Assembly: GCA_014529385.2 (NCBI GenBank) | Contig: CM043952.1 | Span: forward strand, 57,246,619 to 57,310,618 | Source of the DNA: Adiantum capillus-veneris | Taxonomy: Eukaryota > Streptophyta > Polypodiopsida > Polypodiales > Pteridaceae | Direction: 5' to 3' | DNA: 64,000 nucleotides | Shown: positions 1-11,180 of the stretch, in pieces | Layout: the number at the start of each line of letters is the position of its first letter | How positions within the stretch are numbered: position 1 is the stretch's first letter | Notes under the pieces: model-generated | Databases searched by the model: none | What the model saw: only the letters and a program-made list of their open reading frames with translations | Told to the model about the DNA's origin: nothing | Translations under genes and position numbers: made by a program

Positions 1-152
1 TACCGATTATTTTACAAAACTTCCTCTTTGAATCTACCCTAAAGAAAATACCAATTATTTTACAAAACTTCCTCTTTGAATTACCCTAAAGAAAATTTTG
101 TATGTTTGTGAAATTGACTTTTCCCAACACTGGCTGGAGTGAAACTCCAGGG

Positions 153-156
<4 letters not shown>
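1..156. repeat. Partial copy of the dispersed repeat B (its right end)
   Basis: The stretch at about 43-150 is nearly identical to 1464-1562 and to 13795-13898. The shared core includes the words tttgtatgtttgtgaaattg and ggctggagtgaaactcca. The first 42 bases repeat the same acttcctctttgaat word, so the end of the unit is itself duplicated in short tandem. This is therefore a third copy of the right end of repeat B. No coding potential is seen; ORFs here are low-complexity translations of the neighbouring dinucleotide tract. Confidence 0.75.

Positions 157-240
<84 letters not shown>
157..240. repeat. Compound (TC)n(AC)n microsatellite
   Basis: About 42 bp of TC repeats run directly into about 42 bp of AC repeats. 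The same compound tract recurs in the other repeat families of the window. The 290 bp that follow, up to 530, hold no gene or repeat that I recognise. Confidence 0.95.
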
Positions 241-241
<1 letters not shown>

Positions 242-529
242 AGTGCCCCATGGGAGGTTGTAACAGATTTTTAATAGGTGTGCGCATCGATTCTTAGCAT
301 AGCAAGTCCTCGAGGTGGTGAGAGAGTGATGTTGATATACTGGGTATTCAACTTTTCTATGTCTATTATACTTTTCCATTTTGGGACTATTTGAGATTCC
401 CAATGTTTGCAATAAGGAAAGGCTTAGTGTATTTTTACCACTAAAATTGCAAATTTTTGGTTGGAGTTCAAGCAAATTTTGTAAGTTTTAGTGTAAATAT
501 CCTCAATTCTTTAAATTTCAACTTAAAAT

Positions 530-680
530 TCAAAAGATTTTTATCGTGCAAATTTTTTACATAATTAGATTTTCTTGATTAAAAAAATTATTTTTTGGTA
601 GGTCCTATTCAAGACCTCTCTCTCTCACAAGATTTAATTTTCTTGATTAAAAAATTATTTTTTGGTAGGTCCTATTCAAG

Positions 681-749
<69 letters not shown>

Positions 750-1628
750 GTGCCAATTCAACTGCGAGACCATTCGAATATGTTATACAATGCATGAAAT
801 CTTTGAAAGTTCTACATTTTCTGAAGCTCATGTATAAATTTCAAGAGTAGGCATGCATTTGTATAGAAAGGAAAAGTGGGTTCTTTATCCTCTGGGTACT
901 ATCAAATGGGATGGATGGTGGGGGTCATTCGGATCATCAAATTCAAATTGTTGAGTAAATTTAGTGCGAAAAAGTAAATTTGGGCCAGCAAGTTAATTCG
1001 AGCCAGTTGAGATTGTCTTGCACCTTGCACATCAAACCCACGACTTGCCCCATTCAAAGCATGGACTCTAACCACCACGTTTGCATGCTTTTACTAAAGA
1101 TCATGGTACTCCAATGCATTACATTGTAAGTGCAGGCTGATTTGTAAATTCGTGTGTCGATCGCATGGTCTACAATGCATGCATGTCATGATCCGTCACC
1201 TCCACCCTTGATCCCATTTGAGCATGCACACCATGTAGTGCTTTGCATTCTTTATGACCTTCAAAATGCAAAGTAGAGCAACCCTTTACAAAAATAGAAG
1301 TTGTCACTCTTCAAATTTGAAAGTTGGAGTCGGTGTTTGAGAAAAGTGTGTCTTAGATTCTCCTTGAGCGAGTTGAAAACTTAAAACAATTTGTTGAAGG
1401 GAAAGGGAAAATAAAAAAATACGCTTGAATAATTTCAGAAAATAAAGACGCATTGTAAAAAATACCGATTATTTTACAAAAGTTCCTCTTTGAATCTACC
1501 CTAAAGAAAATTTTGTATGTTTGTGAAATTGACTTTTCCCAACCCTGGCTGGAGTGAAACTCCATGTCCTTGTCATAGATGAAGTACTAAGCTTTTTGAC
1601 TATAACTAATATAGATATAGATGAAGTA
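530..1628. repeat. Dispersed repeat B, copy 1 (about 1.1 kb)
   Basis: This unit matches 12826-13962 from end to end in the same orientation, with only scattered substitutions and small indels. Shared landmarks are the compound CT/CA tract (683-747), the stretch around 895-960, and the right end around 1464-1628. The two copies lie about 12.3 kb apart and flank the Helitron-like block. No open reading frame is conserved between them. They could be ends of a larger repeat, LTR-like repeats of an unrecognised element, or a segmental duplication; TG...CA ends are not obvious. Confidence 0.85.
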
Positions 1629-1709
1629 CTATGCTTTTTTGAGAGAACTCAAGAACTTAAAACTAACAAGGAGAGAACTCACAAATGGCTTGCAGAAAGC
1701 AAGGGAAGG

Positions 1710-2444
1710 TCAGTTTTTGGCGATGAGGAGGTATGTAGTGGAGTGGTCGGACCAGTAGTTGTAGTTAGTGCCGGACATGGTTTGCGGTAGGTCATTGCTA
1801 ACCCATACGTGGTCCAGCATAGAGTTGTGTACTGTGGTTGGATGGTGTAGCAATTGGTGGAGACCGTGCTGGAGAATGAGGTTGGAAAGGGTTCTATATG
1901 AGCTAGTTTCCTCAAGTGCATTAATGTTGAAATCTCCCATTATGATTAGTGGTCGCATGGTGCGGGTTGAATCAAGAAGATTGGAGATGCTATGCAAGAA
2001 CCGTGGGAGCGACGATGTCGGTGCCCTGTAGAGTGAAATGACTGTCGCTAGGCACTTGTTGGCGCAGTGGAAAGTTGCATGGATCGTTTCAAGTGTTTGA
2101 TTGATGCAAATGTGTATTTGTGTAGGTATTAGGTTGTCTTTATGGAGAATGGAGATGCCGTGTAGTTGTGTTGAGGATATGTTGTGGAAGCCTGGAATGG
2201 TTGTCGCATGTCGAGTCTCTTGTAGGCAGAGGACATCGGAGGCCATTAGGCTTTTGTCGTGGATGATATCGTTTGCATTTCCAAGGGAGACGACGTTCAG
2301 TGATTTGACAATGTAATGTGTATCTTGGTGGAGATGTAGCTGCTTTTGAATGGGGGAATAAGATGCTTTTGTTCTCAACCTGTGGAGCTCTTTGAGGACA
2401 GATGCGTCGGTGTGAATGTTGCAAGTCAGCAAGCTCTCCACCAA
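1710..2444 (-). CDS. Endonuclease/exonuclease/phosphatase (EEP) domain of the Helitron protein
   Basis: This open frame of 244 residues carries the classic EEP metal-dependent nuclease signature in order: LNVVSLGN near residue 49, LCLQET near 72, MGDFN near 171, LDHVW near 211 and YWSDHS near 227. All predicted catalytic Asn, Glu, Asp and His positions are present. It lies directly downstream of the helicase on the same strand, overlapping its last recognisable frame by 19 bases, so it is the C-terminal domain of a Rep-helicase-EN polyprotein rather than an independent gene. The domain is the only long intact piece of the element. A LINE endonuclease is a formal alternative, but no LINE reverse transcriptase is nearby. 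Confidence 0.75.
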   Translation of the reverse strand: MVESLLTCNIHTDASVLKELHRLRTKASYSPIQKQLHLHQDTHYIVKSLNVVSLGNANDIIHDKSLMASDVLCLQETRHATTIPGFHNISSTQLHGISILHKDNLIPTQIHICINQTLETIHATFHCANKCLATVISLYRAPTSSLPRFLHSISNLLDSTRTMRPLIIMGDFNINALEETSSYRTLSNLILQHGLHQLLHHPTTVHNSMLDHVWVSNDLPQTMSGTNYNYWSDHSTTYLLIAKN

Positions 2445-3953
2445 ATATAGATTTGCAGTGTCACGAATCCGTGTGGAGTAGTGTATGCGAGGTCGTGAGA
2501 CCTAATCCCTTTGGGGTTGAAAGCTAGTGTGTTGAGTGTAAGCCCTTGCGATCGGTGAATTGTGCGGGCCGCAACAGGCTGAACTGGGAATTGCTTGCGT
2601 GTGAGGGTGTTGAAGTAGTTCTTGCCAATTTGGAATTCGCGTGTGATGCGGAGAATTGGCATCCAACTAGGCAATGTGAGTGGGTTGCAAAGATGACGGT
2701 GGTCATACCTTTGCTAGGGTTGGTGAAATGAATCTAGAGACATGTCGTGTCGGAGAATGTAGTGCAGAGCTTGTAGACGCCTTCTGCACCGTTGACGAGG
2801 CCGTCGGGAATGTCCAGATTTCCAGCGCATAGCTCGACCACTAGGCCTGGCTTCAGACACAATGTTGCTCGGAGACCCGCAGTTTGTCTCGCATCCAATG
2901 GAGTTGCTATTGTTTTGTTGCAAGAGGCGGCACGCTTGTTGATCGCTTTGAATATGTGTGGCTCACCGGGCAATTGTGCGAAGACCTTTTCATTGTGTTA
3001 ATCCTTTGCCTTGTTAGAGTAGAATAGGTGTGATATGGTTATGTCAGCAGGCAACTCTCTGTGGAAGGAGTTGTTAATGTATGCAAGGTCGTTGCTGGTG
3101 TGTGAGCCAATTCTCATTCGGTTGAGCACCTCTATAAACTGTCCATCGGTTTGTCTCATTGTCATCGTTAGTTCGTAGCACTTAAGGAATTCATGCCAGT
3201 ACAAAGGTGCAACTGCCTCGAGAAGAGACTGCTTGCTTGTGAATATCCAAGAGTCTTTGACTGGGCTAGCTTGGCAGAGGTCACCACAGAGTATGAATGA
3301 TCTAGGCCACCAAAAGGTTGGTCGTGTTTTCTCTTGATGGCACGAAGACGTGAGTCAGCCAATGAGAAGACACTTGATCCTATCAAGGAGACTTTATCAA
3401 ACACTACAAGCTCCAAATCTTGATATAGTAAGGACAATGCATCTAGCTTTTTTTCTCTGAGGCTTGTGCGTGTCGTAGTTATCAAGGGCAAATTTAAAGC
3501 CGAGTGTATAGTTGTACCACCAATGTTGAATGCTACCTTGCCTGTATATGCCATCAGGAGTGCCTTAGGAAAGTCAGCATTGTGGTCCGACTTATGCTTG
3601 TAGAAACGAATAAGGGCTTCGACTAGCAAGAGCAACGTGAATGTTTTTCCAGTGCCTGCTCCACCTGTGAGGAAGAGATGTATCTTTTTTGATGGCGCTA
3701 TGCGTTTTTTAAGCATGACATCATCGAGGATGAGTCGCTGTTGTGGATTTAGTTTCTTTATTGATGTGTGGAAATCCTCATTGGTCATGCCAATATGTTT
3801 GGAAAAATGCAAAGCAAATGGTTTCTTCATCGGTTGGTTTGATGGGGTGTTGATCATCGCGTTGGCATTGTTCAAGGAACTTACACTTCTCGTGTCGCAT
3901 GAGGTTGTGATAGCTGTTGCAAATCTGTCAAGTGGAGCTGGTTCGACAACGAA
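2426..3953 (-). pseudogene. PIF1-type helicase domain of the Helitron protein
   Basis: The segment 3875-3168 holds a Walker A motif, GGAGTGKT, at residues 71-78 of the longest frame. At residues 160-161 the Walker B position reads Asp-Lys where SF1 helicases have Asp-Glu. A one-base shift near 3303-3310 moves the frame, after which motif III-like ILCGDLCQASPV is readable. Later pieces, 3204-2998 (RQTDGQFIEVLNRMRIG) and 2674-2426 (ARTIHRSQGLTLNTL), give the C-terminal helicase motifs in other frames. The frame of 3875 continues upstream without a break to an amber codon at 3954-3956, directly behind the nuclease domain. It unwinds DNA at the nick in active Helitrons; here it is broken. Confidence 0.85.
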
Positions 3954-5651
3954 CTATGATTCATTGTTTTTCACTGTCTCAATGTTCGAAGTGTAGACAT
4001 CGATCCAAGACGAACCTTCTGGTAGGTGCTCATTCTCATGCCTTGACCACGGGAAGAAGAGAAGGCATTGTTCTCTATAGTGGTTTTCGGGGTCTTTGGC
4101 TTTATTGTACATAACGTGCCGTAAAATGCGTGCCCTCTGAAGCAACCGTGTCAGGCCTGCAGGGATTTTTGGTTGTGGAAGCGAACTGAGCCAAGCACAT
4201 GGCAAAGAACGGGTGTGGTCTGGAGGCATATTTGTCAATGATGGAGGCAGAGAAGATTTCTGTTGTGTCGGAGTGCATTTTTTGCAAGGCGTTCTTTTTT
4301 TGAGAACGAGAGCACGCTCTTCATGTGGGTTAGTATTTATGTATATGAATTCTCTAGAGGAGCTATGCAATGGAAGCGAGAGACATATGTAAGCAACTTT
4401 CTGTGAACTAATTTGTTGTGTGTTAAGGATTGTGCTACCAACTTTTTGTAGTCTCTCCAACGTTGTTGCATTGTTTGTGACACAGTGATCAACTTGTGCC
4501 TTGATTGCTCCTATTAATGTATTGTCCATTTTTGTCATGTATGAGGTGCAATAGCTCGCAGCTCCATGTGCATTTAGCACGAACTGTATATCTGTATTTG
4601 CATTCCAAAGTGAAGCTATTGATTTGTTGAAGTTGTTTGTGAATATATCGCTTGGTTTGCTCTTGAGGAAAATAGTGGGTCCTGAGATAGTTGCTTGCAA
4701 TGCAAGCAAGTACTGTTCCATGGAGAGTGTACTTGTTCTAGCCATTCTTCAAATGTAGGGGCATTTTGTAAATCAATTTGGCTGAGTTGTTTTTCGATTT
4801 GTTGCAAGTAAAGCTTACCTTGTCTAGCTATGTTTGCCTCAAGTATTCCTTGTCGGATAATAGTGTGAATGGCATGGGAAAACGTGGAAATCCAAAACGG
4901 CAACTTTTGCTCTTCTTTTGGAAAGTCTTATGATGCTTGTGCTTGTAAGCTTTAGAAAGGTCATTGGGCAGGATGGATCTATCTGTGCTAATGTGGGTAT
5001 CTACAAACAATACAATATCTTGATCTGAGTGTGTTGTGAGTGATGGAGCATTTTCTAGCCACAATAAACCATGATCATGTTGGCTACCGTGAGTTTGGAA
5101 CTCCGTGATGAAAAAGAAGTCTCGTATTGTGCCACATATGGAGGAATCAGTGCAAAACAACATTTCATTGCGTTGAACCTGTTGACGTAGAAACGAGCAG
5201 TTGTAATGGGATCGGCATGAATGAGGCGACGCTGATATGAGCTCAGACTCTCGTAAGGAATCAGTGCGCAACAATATTTCATTGCGTTGAACCTGTTGAC
5301 GTAGAAACGAGCAGTTGTAATGGGATCGGTACGAATGAGGCGACGCTGATATGAGCTCAGACTCTTGTCAGGCTCTTGGCTCAGCGGGACTAACTTCTCA
5401 AGTGCAACAAGAAGCTCTTTCCATCTTCGTTCTGCGGAGGAGAACGTGACAAAAAATGTAGGTGGTCCAAGTTGCCGGATCATTGCGAAGACATTTTTTT
5501 TCATCTTTTCCTTGTAGTCGGGGGATGTGCGCAGTGCCTTGAAGTCTCTAAAGCCTAATCTTGAGTTGAGAAGCCTCTCTATGTTTGTGTCTTCTACAAC
5601 TTGCCTTGCAGTTAGCACTGCACCTCCTAGCTTTCCCTTGCGCATTCGCAC
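3954..5651 (-). pseudogene. Helitron Rep nuclease (HUH, two-tyrosine)
   Basis: Segment 5651-5055 contains the Helitron_like_N domain (PPTFFVTFSSAERRW). Segment 5274-4828, in another frame, contains the HUH metal-binding motif HGSQHDHGLLW and a CRFGFPRFP block. Segment 4745-3954 contains YCTSYMTK, with the two catalytic tyrosines three residues apart. These residues cut and rejoin single strands during rolling-circle transposition. An in-frame 38-codon tandem duplication sits inside the N domain (5162-5389). Frameshifts lie near 5150, 4870 and 4745, so no intact Rep can be made, although all catalytic residues survive. Confidence 0.88.
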
Positions 5652-6916
5652 CTAAACAGAGGAATCAACTTGTTGCGACATGATTTTGATAGACTTGAAA
5701 AATAAATTCTCGATGTCTAGGGCGAATCTTCTATCGACGTTCAGGAGCTCCCACTTTGCGATCGTTTGATAATCTTTGGTTGCGGCCTCCCTATATATTC
5801 TAGGGGACCCAAAGAAAAGAGTTGGGAAGCTCAACTCCTCGCAATACTCGTCCGTGAAGATGCTCAACGGTGAATTTCCCTGGCAAGGCGCAACATGAAG
5901 AATCTTACCACTGTAGTTGACAACCTCTACCGCACTTGTGACCCCATGAAGCATGACATTAGTCTGATCATCCTCAAGCTCAACATCGTGTGCATTGTCA
6001 TTAAGGGTATTTGCAGGAGCCATACTTAGACTAGAAAGGTGTGCAAGCCACTTGTCGTTGATGGTGACACCTTCTCGTGTGTAGAGTGGTGTCAACAACA
6101 ACGAGTGGTTGCACGCATTGTGAGCAAGGGTCGCACAACACCGCTTAGGTAACATCTATCGTACTCGAGTTTCCGTTTGATTCCCACAAGGACAGAAGCC
6201 TCATCCTCAATGAAGCGAGGCAGCACATCCTAGCTCTTCTCCAAGTTGGCAAGCACATTGACAACACTACCTCTAAGCCCATACTGACCATCATACGTCA
6301 GTTCACGTATCTTGGCGAAGGGAATACGAATGGAGACCAAGCGTGCCTCTACGGGGTTTAGATCTGACACAAAGGGAAGCGTTGGATTGAACCCTGTCTC
6401 TTGCAAGCTCCACAGGCGATTGCTATCACTTGTCAAGTGTTTCTTGCACTGGCTGCAAATGTACACATCCGCATAGCGTCTTCGCTTCCTTGAAGTGGAT
6501 TCCGCAACTGAAGGCAGAAGCTGATGTGTTAGCTGGCGGCGGAATAGCAAGCGTGCACATTTTTCGCAGGGTGTAATGGGCTTGTCCTTGATGCTTTTGT
6601 TGTATCTCTTAATCGGCTTGCTCAACCTGGCATGGGTGCGTCGTATTTGAGCACCAGTGACTAGGCCCTTCTCGTTCTTCAAGTGTGAAAGCTTGCATTT
6701 CAAGACGTGGGTTGTGTGCAACGTGTGTGGGTGTTTTGGCTTGGAACATGTGGACGACCTCAACATCAGGCAAAGCCTCATGCAACAAGGATAGCTGATG
6801 CAAAGTGGCCACCTCATCTTCTTTCCATCGAACACGTGTACGGCTTGAGCACGTTGTGAAGGTGGGAAGGTATGTGATGCCATTGCTTGTTTCGGAGAGA
6901 AGAATGCCCTCTGCAA
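5652..6916 (-). pseudogene. Helitron Rep N-terminal region with zinc-ribbon-like cysteines
   Basis: Segment 6916-6230 has paired cysteines (CEKC, later CSQC) followed by a block LNPVEARLVSIRIPF, a layout seen in the DUF6570-like region upstream of Helitron nuclease domains. Segment 6155-5652 contains VAPCQGNSPLSIFTDEYCEE and LSFPTLFFG, typical of the region just before Helitron_like_N. The two segments are separated by an in-frame amber codon at 6230-6232 with readable sequence (VLPRFIEDEASVLVGIKRK) between. A second amber at 5652-5654 separates this part from the nuclease. DNA from 6917 to 7340 reads in related minus-strand frames but without a domain that I recognise. Confidence 0.65.
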
Positions 6917-7348
6917 GAAATGGTTTCATGGAATCCCCAAGATGATTGTTCTCACGCTTCCATTTCTTTTCAAATACACTTTTAACCTACAAGTCGCAAA
7001 GCGAGAGAAGGCCCTTAATACGTCGAGGCTAAGGGCAAGTGAGTTGGTGCATGTTGAATACAAAGACGAGAATTTTGTGACTGTCATTGCGCTAGTGGCC
7101 CCATCAGTACGGAAGAAGAGGCATACACCGGGGACAGCATGTCTATCATGCAAGAAGCTATCAAACAAGTCGTTGAGCAAATTTGATCTAAGGTCATGCG
7201 GTGCACCTGTTGAGTTTTAGAGATGGTGTAGCGCGAGGAAGATGTCTGAATTGTTCGGAAACTGTGCCGCGAAAACGGTATCGACATCGTGTTTGGCCAA
7301 GTGATTCATTGGAAAGACACGCAAAGATTGTAAATATTAAGTCACCTT

Positions 7349-7389
7349 GTGTGTTTGTGTGTGTGTGTGTTAGAGAGAGAGAGAGAGAG
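7349..7389. repeat. (GT)n(GA)n microsatellite
   Basis: GT repeats run into GA repeats, with tta at the junction. The tract lies between the Rep region and the 3' end of the RPA1-like gene. Confidence 0.95.
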
Positions 7390-9758
7390 TCTGTGCTTTG
7401 GAAGGTTGAAAAGATGGAGAGGAAGGAAGAGTAGAGAGCGAGTTATGGAGAGACACCACGGCAACAAGGCTCAAAAGCAAGATACGGTTTTCTTCTGAAA
7501 CGCGATATACAATGGACAAGCCAAAATTTAGTTCATCGATTGTAGAGGGGTCTAGGTAAGGAAGCATAGTTATTCATGGTGAAAGGCCAAAAGCTATGGA
7601 AATACATGCTCTCAAAGCATCTAGGTTTTCAACGGAGGAGTGAAAGATATCATAGACCCATTTATGCCAATTTTGAACACACCCTCGACAACAGATGTCG
7701 ATAAAATATCCCTCGCCTCTGGAATGCTCTCCATGTACACCTCCTTGAAGCTCCTTGGCAAGCCCAGAAGACGATCCACCATAGATCCTGACACTTGAAC
7801 CATCACAACACATCTGTCAATGCTGCTTCGGATCTGTGCCTCCAGCCTGAGCGTCGTGTTGATGACGTGATCTTTATCGCAAAGAGAACAACACAGTCGG
7901 CCTTCAACCTTCTTCACCTTCGACGAGTCACAAACTGAGCACTGGGATGCAAGAGAGCTCTATTGAAGTTCACAAAGCGCAAATTCCCCACAACCTACAA
8001 AAAAAACAAACGTGTAAAGACCACTAAAGATGTCTTTATCCGGTTGAGTGCAAACCATGCAAAGTCACCTCTCTATTGTAGTTGAGAATCTCACACTGTC
8101 TATGAAATGCTATGGTCAATTCTTCCTTCAAGCGTGATCCTCGCACGGGGGCCAAAGTTGTAACGTCCAGAACAGATAATGTGCGCACCTTGCCAACAAA
8201 GAGGCCAATATTCCTAGCCACAAACATAACAATGTCCTCCCTAGCCATCTGGGCCATGACCCGATCGTAGTCTTGCTTTCGAGAGTTGACAAAGCTCACC
8301 TACATATGACAAAAGGTTTGTCAATATCGAAAGAAATAAACGCTGAAGCTAATGCTTCTGATACGTACAATTGCTTTGTTGTCTGGGGTCGGGCCATCAG
8401 CAACAACCAAATAGTGTCAATTCTTTTATGGAAATTACGACTTTGCAAGACAACAAACGCCAGTGTTGCTAAGGGCGAAAGTGGGCTAGTAGTCTCGAAA
8501 ATTGCAGCGTCAGCAAGAAATGTGCTTATCTTGATCTCAGGATAGAAAGCTAAAGTAACACGGAATGGGTCACAAGGTCTAATGGTTGTCAACGCATCGA
8601 CATGCAAGGAGAACGAAGTTGACCCATCATCGTTATGGTTTTTAGCCCTCACAAGAGGACAGTCAACCCTGACGAACAAGCCGATCTTGAGCTCCCTGGT
8701 GTAGTTCTCAATGAAGGGATCCACAACGACGACCGTGATCATGTCGATGCAGTCAGAATCGACGATGTCGAACTTGAAGTAACATGCATTTTCCTTTTGC
8801 CCAGACGAGATGGAACGGTATGTGCCATACCAATTCAAGATTTTTTCCTCTATGGAAAAAGGTTTACTATCCTCATCTATATCGCTAATCATGAATAGCG
8901 GCAAGGTTTCCTTGACTAACAAGCTTTTCCCTTTGTCCAGTAGCTTGCCGCTGTCCAAGACATTCTGAGCAGCTGAAGATTGGACAACTTCAGAAAATGA
9001 GGCTATAGATTTGCCTAATTTGCGAGCTGGGCAAGGAAGTTGTTGTTGAGACGAAGACGGTGCTTGTGCGCACTCCTCCCCTAGTGGAGAGTATCCTTTG
9101 GCTGCAAAAAAAAGCAGAGCACCATCTTAACGCAACTCAACACTCAAGAATGCATTGTAGCGAAGAACATCGTAGACACGTTAAGCCTGTTCCACAAAGA
9201 ATGATTGTGCACACCGGCCATACCTGCACTGCCAACGGGATCGATAGAAGGGCTTCCTTGAAGCAAGGCACGCCTACACCTCTTCCCAGTTGCGATTTCC
9301 TCAAAGGCCGGATTTGGCGGCGACCCGCCAGAGCTTGACACTACCAGGTGCGATGAACGTTTGCCTGCACGACATGGAGGAGACTCAACGAACCTACGCA
9401 ATTCTGCAGGAGGAAAAGAAAAGGAAGAATCCAATTAACCATAGCATTTACTAGTTGAGGAAAGCAAAGAGAGCGTAAAAAACATCTTGCAAGCAACACA
9501 CTCGTAAAAGCAGAGGAAGAACGAGGCGTAGAAACGAACTTCTTGAAAGGATGCGAACAAGCTTGCGCGAAATATGATTTCTTTTTGGATGAGCAAGCAA
9601 ACAAGTTATTTAATCTTGGAAAATGTCACGTTTCAAATCCCTCGCCAGGTTGCATACACAAGAAGTTTTAGAAATTTTCTCATGCAAGAAAATGGAGTCT
9701 CTCAATGTTTTTCATACAATGCATAACATCATGAGCCTCTGCTCGAGAGGCAACGTAT

Positions 9759-10076
9759 ATGGAGGCCTCCGAGCCAGGTAGCAAGATTGTGAGTTACTCA
9801 AGCGAGGATGAACATAAAGAGCATCAGGTGGAGCCTGTTGATTCACTCCCCTCAGGCGATCGAGAAATGCGAGCATGTGTAGACATGCATAAGTCAAAAG
9901 CTAATGAAGGACTGATGCTCGAGGCTGGGCTTGCTGAGGTTTGTGATCTGTTGCAAGTAGAGACGGCTCAGAAAAGGTATAACCAGAACATAAAAAGAGT
10001 GGGGCTTTGGGATACGAGACAGCCGTTTCGTGTGCATGATGCTAGTGCTAAGCCCCCTTCCCCCAATCATACCTAG
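9759..10076 (+). CDS. Hypothetical 105-residue ORF inside intron 1 of the RPA1-like gene
   Basis: The open frame is acidic at its N-terminus and has a helical-looking middle (EAGLAEVCDLLQVETAQKRY). I do not recognise it. A donor-like tag|gtatgc lies four bases after its stop codon, so it could be an exon of a plus-strand gene shared with 10575-11180. It could equally be chance, because it lies antisense within a long intron of the Helitron gene. Confidence 0.25.
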   Translation: MEASEPGSKIVSYSSEDEHKEHQVEPVDSLPSGDREMRACVDMHKSKANEGLMLEAGLAEVCDLLQVETAQKRYNQNIKRVGLWDTRQPFRVHDASAKPPSPNHT

Positions 10077-10574
10077 CTAGGTATGCGGTGGCTCCCTCAC
10101 AGAAGCTCATGATGTTGAGGTAAGTCACGATGTGATAATTCTCGTGCTTCTTGTGATACGCTACATATGACATGTATGGTATGGAAACAAGGAGTTAGGT
10201 GTGTGAATGACTACGACCTTGGAATGGTCTCCATGCTGACAAGGAGTGTGCATTGCTTGCACCCACCCCATCCCAACAGAAATACGCAAAGTATCGAGGT
10301 CATCCTTTACCGACCAAGCCCCATTACTCAAGTTAATCAATGCTCACATATCCCAGTTTGAAGCGTAGATTTCCCGGGTTCAATTTCATTCAACCTTTGA
10401 TTTCCAAGGTCAAAATTTGGGCAATATAGTTCTAAACACCTTATTTTGGACATTGATTCTGATTATCTATTTGAATGGACCCTAAAAAACAAGATCTAGC
10501 AGTGTTTTAGACATAAGACACACACACACACACTCTCTCTCTCTCTCTCACTCTCTTACTCACTGTGACACACA

Positions 10575-11180
10575 ATGACAGTGTCGGAGTGTGCTGTCTT
10601 GGAACAGGATGCATCGATGGCATTTGCTAAGCCATACAATACTTATAGAATAGACGATATGTTCTCAATCTGCAGTAGCTTCAAATCAAGCAGGGAGGAG
10701 AAAGCAAAGCAATCGCTAGCAAGAAGCAGGGTTCTAGTTTTGGAATTGCAACATCCGTGGGTACATCATGGAAAAGGTCTGCCCATGGAAACGATGACCG
10801 ATCCTTTAGTTGAGGAGTTAATGCGGCTGAGTAGTGGGGGGAAAGTTGATGTACATGTGACATATTCACTCCTCATGCTACTCACAACTTTACCTGCCCA
10901 TGTCCCCTACAATGTAACTCCACCGGCCTTGCGTAGGATGATGATTATGAACGCCAGCGGGTTCGAATTCATCGACAATGTCAAGCTTGAGGCTCTCGAA
11001 TCCGAGGTTGATTCCGAGATTGAATCTGTAATTACAGTGATAGGTGAGCTGGGCATCACTATTGAAATGGCGGGAACAATAATGCAGTGTGTCCTGCCAG
11101 CTGTTGTTGCCAGCCGCTACTCGGTCATTGCTGAAGCGCTGGAAATTCTCCTATCCCCTGCTACTGTAGTGAAGGACTGA
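10575..11180 (+). CDS. Hypothetical 201-residue protein, antisense within the RPA1-like intron
   Basis: This is the longest clean plus-strand frame in the Helitron block. The first Met follows a short (CA)n(CT)n tract at about 10519-10555, a position reminiscent of a pyrimidine-rich 5' leader. The N-terminal third is polar. The C-terminal half is hydrophobic and helical-looking (EIESVITVIGELGITIEMAG, then VLPAVVASRYSVIAEALEIL) without clear membrane anchors. I recognise no family. It could be a host gene fragment captured by the Helitron. It lies opposite the putative intron 1 of the RPA1-like gene, so both models may not be right. Confidence 0.4.
   Translation: MTVSECAVLEQDASMAFAKPYNTYRIDDMFSICSSFKSSREEKAKQSLARSRVLVLELQHPWVHHGKGLPMETMTDPLVEELMRLSSGGKVDVHVTYSLLMLLTTLPAHVPYNVTPPALRRMMIMNASGFEFIDNVKLEALESEVDSEIESVITVIGELGITIEMAGTIMQCVLPAVVASRYSVIAEALEILLSPATVVKD

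Noticed and set aside
1687..1705. Hairpin gcttgc-agaaa-gcaag as the Helitron 3' terminal hairpin
   Set aside because: The stem is only five or six bases and no CTRR (YYAG on the plus strand) lies at the expected distance outside it.
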